Shown in pieces: positions 61,901 through 64,000 of a stretch of 64,000 nt of DNA. This stretch comes from Cloeon dipterum (Eukaryota; Arthropoda; Insecta; Ephemeroptera; Baetidae), in assembly GCF_949628265.1 (NCBI RefSeq), contig NC_088787.1, forward strand, positions 17,722,501 through 17,786,500, given 5' to 3'. Under the pieces are notes generated by a model. That model saw nothing but the letters and a program-made list of their open reading frames with translations, was not told the origin of the DNA and made no database searches. The translations under genes were made by a program, and so were the position numbers. The first letter of the stretch is position 1. Each line of letters begins with the position of its first letter.

Positions 61901-63189
61901 TGCTTTGTTTGCGGTCGTTCAGCCCCCTTTCTTTAAACGGGTGACTCATGATCATGCGTCAAAGGCTTGAAAAAGTCTTTGTTCTCCTGTTTCATTCCAC
62001 GCTTTAAATTTAAATATATCAACCTGTAATATTAGGGTGAACTTCATTTTTTTCCTACGGGTCATGCGATTTTAAGCCATTTCAACCATTCTTAAAATCT
62101 CCTTGAGCTATTTTCAACAACCAAAATACAGATTTCATGAGCAAATTACGGCGTAAATACACGATTTTTGTTGTTTTTGACCGTATCAAATATTTTTTAT
62201 TTTCCTTCTTGAATGCGTTTTCAAGGGTTATTAAATCAATGTTGATCCTTTTATGCTATTATTCAGCAAAAAAAATGTATCAGTAAGTATTATACTTATT
62301 TGACCTTTCCATTTTTTTTAAAGTTGAAAAACACTAATTCCACCGCTTTCTTAAGCTATGACTAATGTCCAAATAATAATTAAGGCTCAGAAAACGATCT
62401 ATTGGAATGAGCTTCAATCATTATAAAAATCTAACTCATAAGGAAATGACATAAATTATACATGGATGTTTTCTTTGTTAAAAATTTTGTTATAACTCAA
62501 AATCCAATGTTGTACCTCTGATAGCGGAGGTTCATGAAATAAAGCCTGTTGAGTTATAACTGAAGATTTTCAGCTCTTTATGATTAAAATTAATTTTTTT
62601 GCACTGGTAGCTTCATAAATCATATATATTATAATATTTAAAATCAGAGGATTTTATTATTTGAAATATTTTACATTCGTGTTTTTAATTTAATAAAATA
62701 TTCTGAAAGGTTTTTCGTTATATTTTTAAGCACAACTTAATGAAAGAAGAGCAGGAGATTATTTAGTCTTTTATTCTTAGTTCACCATTTCAAGGCTGAT
62801 TCTTAATGCGTGCATTAAACATAATATATAATATTAATTAAAAAGAAAGAGGCAGTTGTTGAATTATCCAGATTAGAGGGGCTGTATAAGTTTCCTGGAA
62901 TCTTCAAAACTTTCTCAACCAAAGCCAGGAGAGACTTAACAACTGACATATTTGCTCACGGTTGTAAAGCCCGACGAGATTAGACGACTTTAATGCAGAG
63001 TGTCTTTTTATTTGGCGATAAATTCGAGCGACGCGTCCCCGAGAGTGAATATCCGAGTCATAAGCCGGGCGTAAATCAAGCAAAATAAGCATGCGACGGC
63101 AGATCAAAGCGGAAAAATGTACTTGGCAAAGTAACGTAATTGTGCGGGCCGCGAATTGAAAACTAATTGGGTAAATAAACAAAGCGGGA

Positions 63190-63240
63190 AAGAGAGAGAG
63201 AGAGAGCGAACGAGAGGAAGAGAGTGAGAGGGAAAGAGGG
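63190..63240. repeat. GA-rich tract upstream of bestrophin
   Basis: Eight GA dinucleotides followed by impure GA-rich sequence, about 320-365 bases upstream of the bestrophin ATG. It may mark a GAGA-type promoter. No TATA box is evident nearby. Confidence 0.7.
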
Positions 63241-63554
63241 CGGCAGGCAGCACACAATGTAAAATTAAAGACGCGAGTGGCAGTGGCGGCGGCCAGTGTG
63301 TGAAAATCGTGAAGGAGCCAGGCCAGAGGACCGTCCGCGAGCAACTAAAATTAGTCAGTGTAGTCAGCGGCAGCGGCCGAGCGACTGTGTGTTGGTGCGT
63401 GCGTTTCGCGGGCGGCCCGTTGCACGATGGCCCGTGGTGGCGAGCGGCCAGTGAGCACCTGAAGGTCTGTGGGCCGCAGCTAGCACCGTAGGCGGCCGGC
63501 CTTTAGCAATGTGCTGCAAGTATGCACCGGGGAAGCGATCGCTCGCACGGCTAG

Positions 63555-63733
63555 ATGACTGTCAGCTACCAGTACGAGGTGGCTTCCTCCACCAGCGGTG
63601 GATTCACCAGGCTCTTGTGTAAATGGCGCGGCAGTCTCTACAAGCTCATCTACAGGGAGCTCTTCCTCTTCCTGGTGGCCTTCGGCGTGCTCAGCATCTG
63701 CTACAGGAACTTCTTCACGCTCGAACAGAAATT
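63555..63733 (+). CDS. Bestrophin chloride channel, first coding exon (partial gene, continues off the right edge)
   Basis: Bestrophins are pentameric, calcium-activated, anion-permeable channels in the plasma membrane or ER. The exon starts MTVSYQYEVASSTSGGFTRL, followed by LCKWRGSLYKLIYRELFLFL and the rest of transmembrane helix 1, then RNFFTLEQK. This is the conserved bestrophin N-terminus (MTV-Y---VA, FTRLL-WRGS-YK--Y-E, TM1 at about residues 29-49, EQ-K). The exon has 59 codons plus two bases and ends at GTGAGT (63,734), a phase-2 intron. The reading frame stops at once beyond the donor, as expected for intron. The ATG starts the family's invariant MTV, so the start is secure. The calcium clasp and the rest of the pore, about 300 more residues, lie outside the window. 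The 5' UTR is probably within 63,240-63,554, GC-rich with several short upstream ATGs. Which bestrophin paralogue it is cannot be told from one exon. Confidence 0.93.
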
Positions 63734-64000
63734 GTGAGTGCTCAGTTCCGCGCGGCCTCAACAATTAGTTGGCTGCTTTTCGCTGTTTGAAATGTGGCAG
63801 ATGTGGTCGCTTCCAAGTAGGTTTGCGTTGACGTTGACACAATTCAGCTTGGTCTGCATCAAACAGATTTACATTTTTTTTAATTTTTGTTGCTTAGTTA
63901 AAATCAAATGCAACATATTTTTTATTTTATTAAAATTTGTTAAAAACATAATGTTTAAGTTTTAAACTTATATTTTAAAAATGTCTATTGAGCCACATAA
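63734..64000 (+). other. Start of bestrophin intron 1
   Basis: GTGAGT donor followed by AT- and T-rich noncoding sequence up to the window edge. No second exon is visible. Confidence 0.8.

Larger units (their letters stand above)
52850..63180. other. Intergenic stretch between the proctolin promoter and bestrophin
   Basis: About 10 kb, AT-rich, with no supported gene apart from the LINE remnant near 55.3-55.9 kb. Several 80-110-codon frames (56,477-56,791, 58,413-58,748, 60,024-60,362 and overlapping frames on both strands at 60.0-60.6 kb) have no recognisable domain. A 9-bp-stem hairpin lies at 59,299-59,325. Confidence 0.6.

Noticed and set aside
1..64000. CRISPR arrays, tRNA, rRNA and known insect microRNAs
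   Set aside because: I looked for regularly spaced repeats, B-box GGTTCRA-type motifs and familiar miRNA cores by eye and found none. A covariance-model scan would be decisive.

Overview
The window is eukaryotic nuclear DNA from an arthropod, most likely an insect. The background is AT-rich. It contains a few widely spaced, intron-containing genes with GC-rich, G/C-ending coding exons, TATA/TCAGT core promoters, GT-AG introns and non-LTR retrotransposon remnants. There are no bacterial operons. The gene content (Tweedle cuticle proteins, a proctolin precursor, bestrophin) is insect-type. As I recall, proctolin is missing from Lepidoptera and several other holometabolous lineages, which argues weakly against those. 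I do not name a species.

Layout. Positions 1-9.9 kb: no supported gene. 10.1-11.7 kb: a plus-strand Tweedle (DUF243) cuticular protein gene with two coding exons. 16.97-18.46 kb: a second, convergent Tweedle gene on the minus strand with the same structure (a 5-codon first exon, MKVFV or MRVFV) and a nearly identical TATA-to-initiator layout (AGCATCAGT). 18.5-31.2 kb: intergenic. 31.2-52.75 kb: a minus-strand proctolin gene of about 21 kb that I assembled from dispersed exons. It has a promoter with a TATA box and a palindromic CRE near 52.8 kb, an ATG-free 5' UTR exon, a second exon with the signal peptide and RYLPT, and a last exon about 14 kb further on that lies antisense to a meaningless short ORF. 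52.8-63.2 kb: intergenic, with a degenerate LINE 3' end at about 55.3-55.9 kb. 63.2-64 kb: the first coding exon of a bestrophin chloride channel, running off the right edge.

A second LINE 3' end (44,660-45,014) sits in proctolin intron 2 and is flanked by a perfect 12-bp direct repeat, the mark of a 5'-truncated target-primed insertion.

The two Tweedle genes are paralogues that probably share deposition in the same kind of cuticle. Proctolin and bestrophin show no evident functional link to them or to each other. I saw no CRISPR array, tRNA, rRNA or novel multi-gene system. Most other short reading frames in the window are chance frames.
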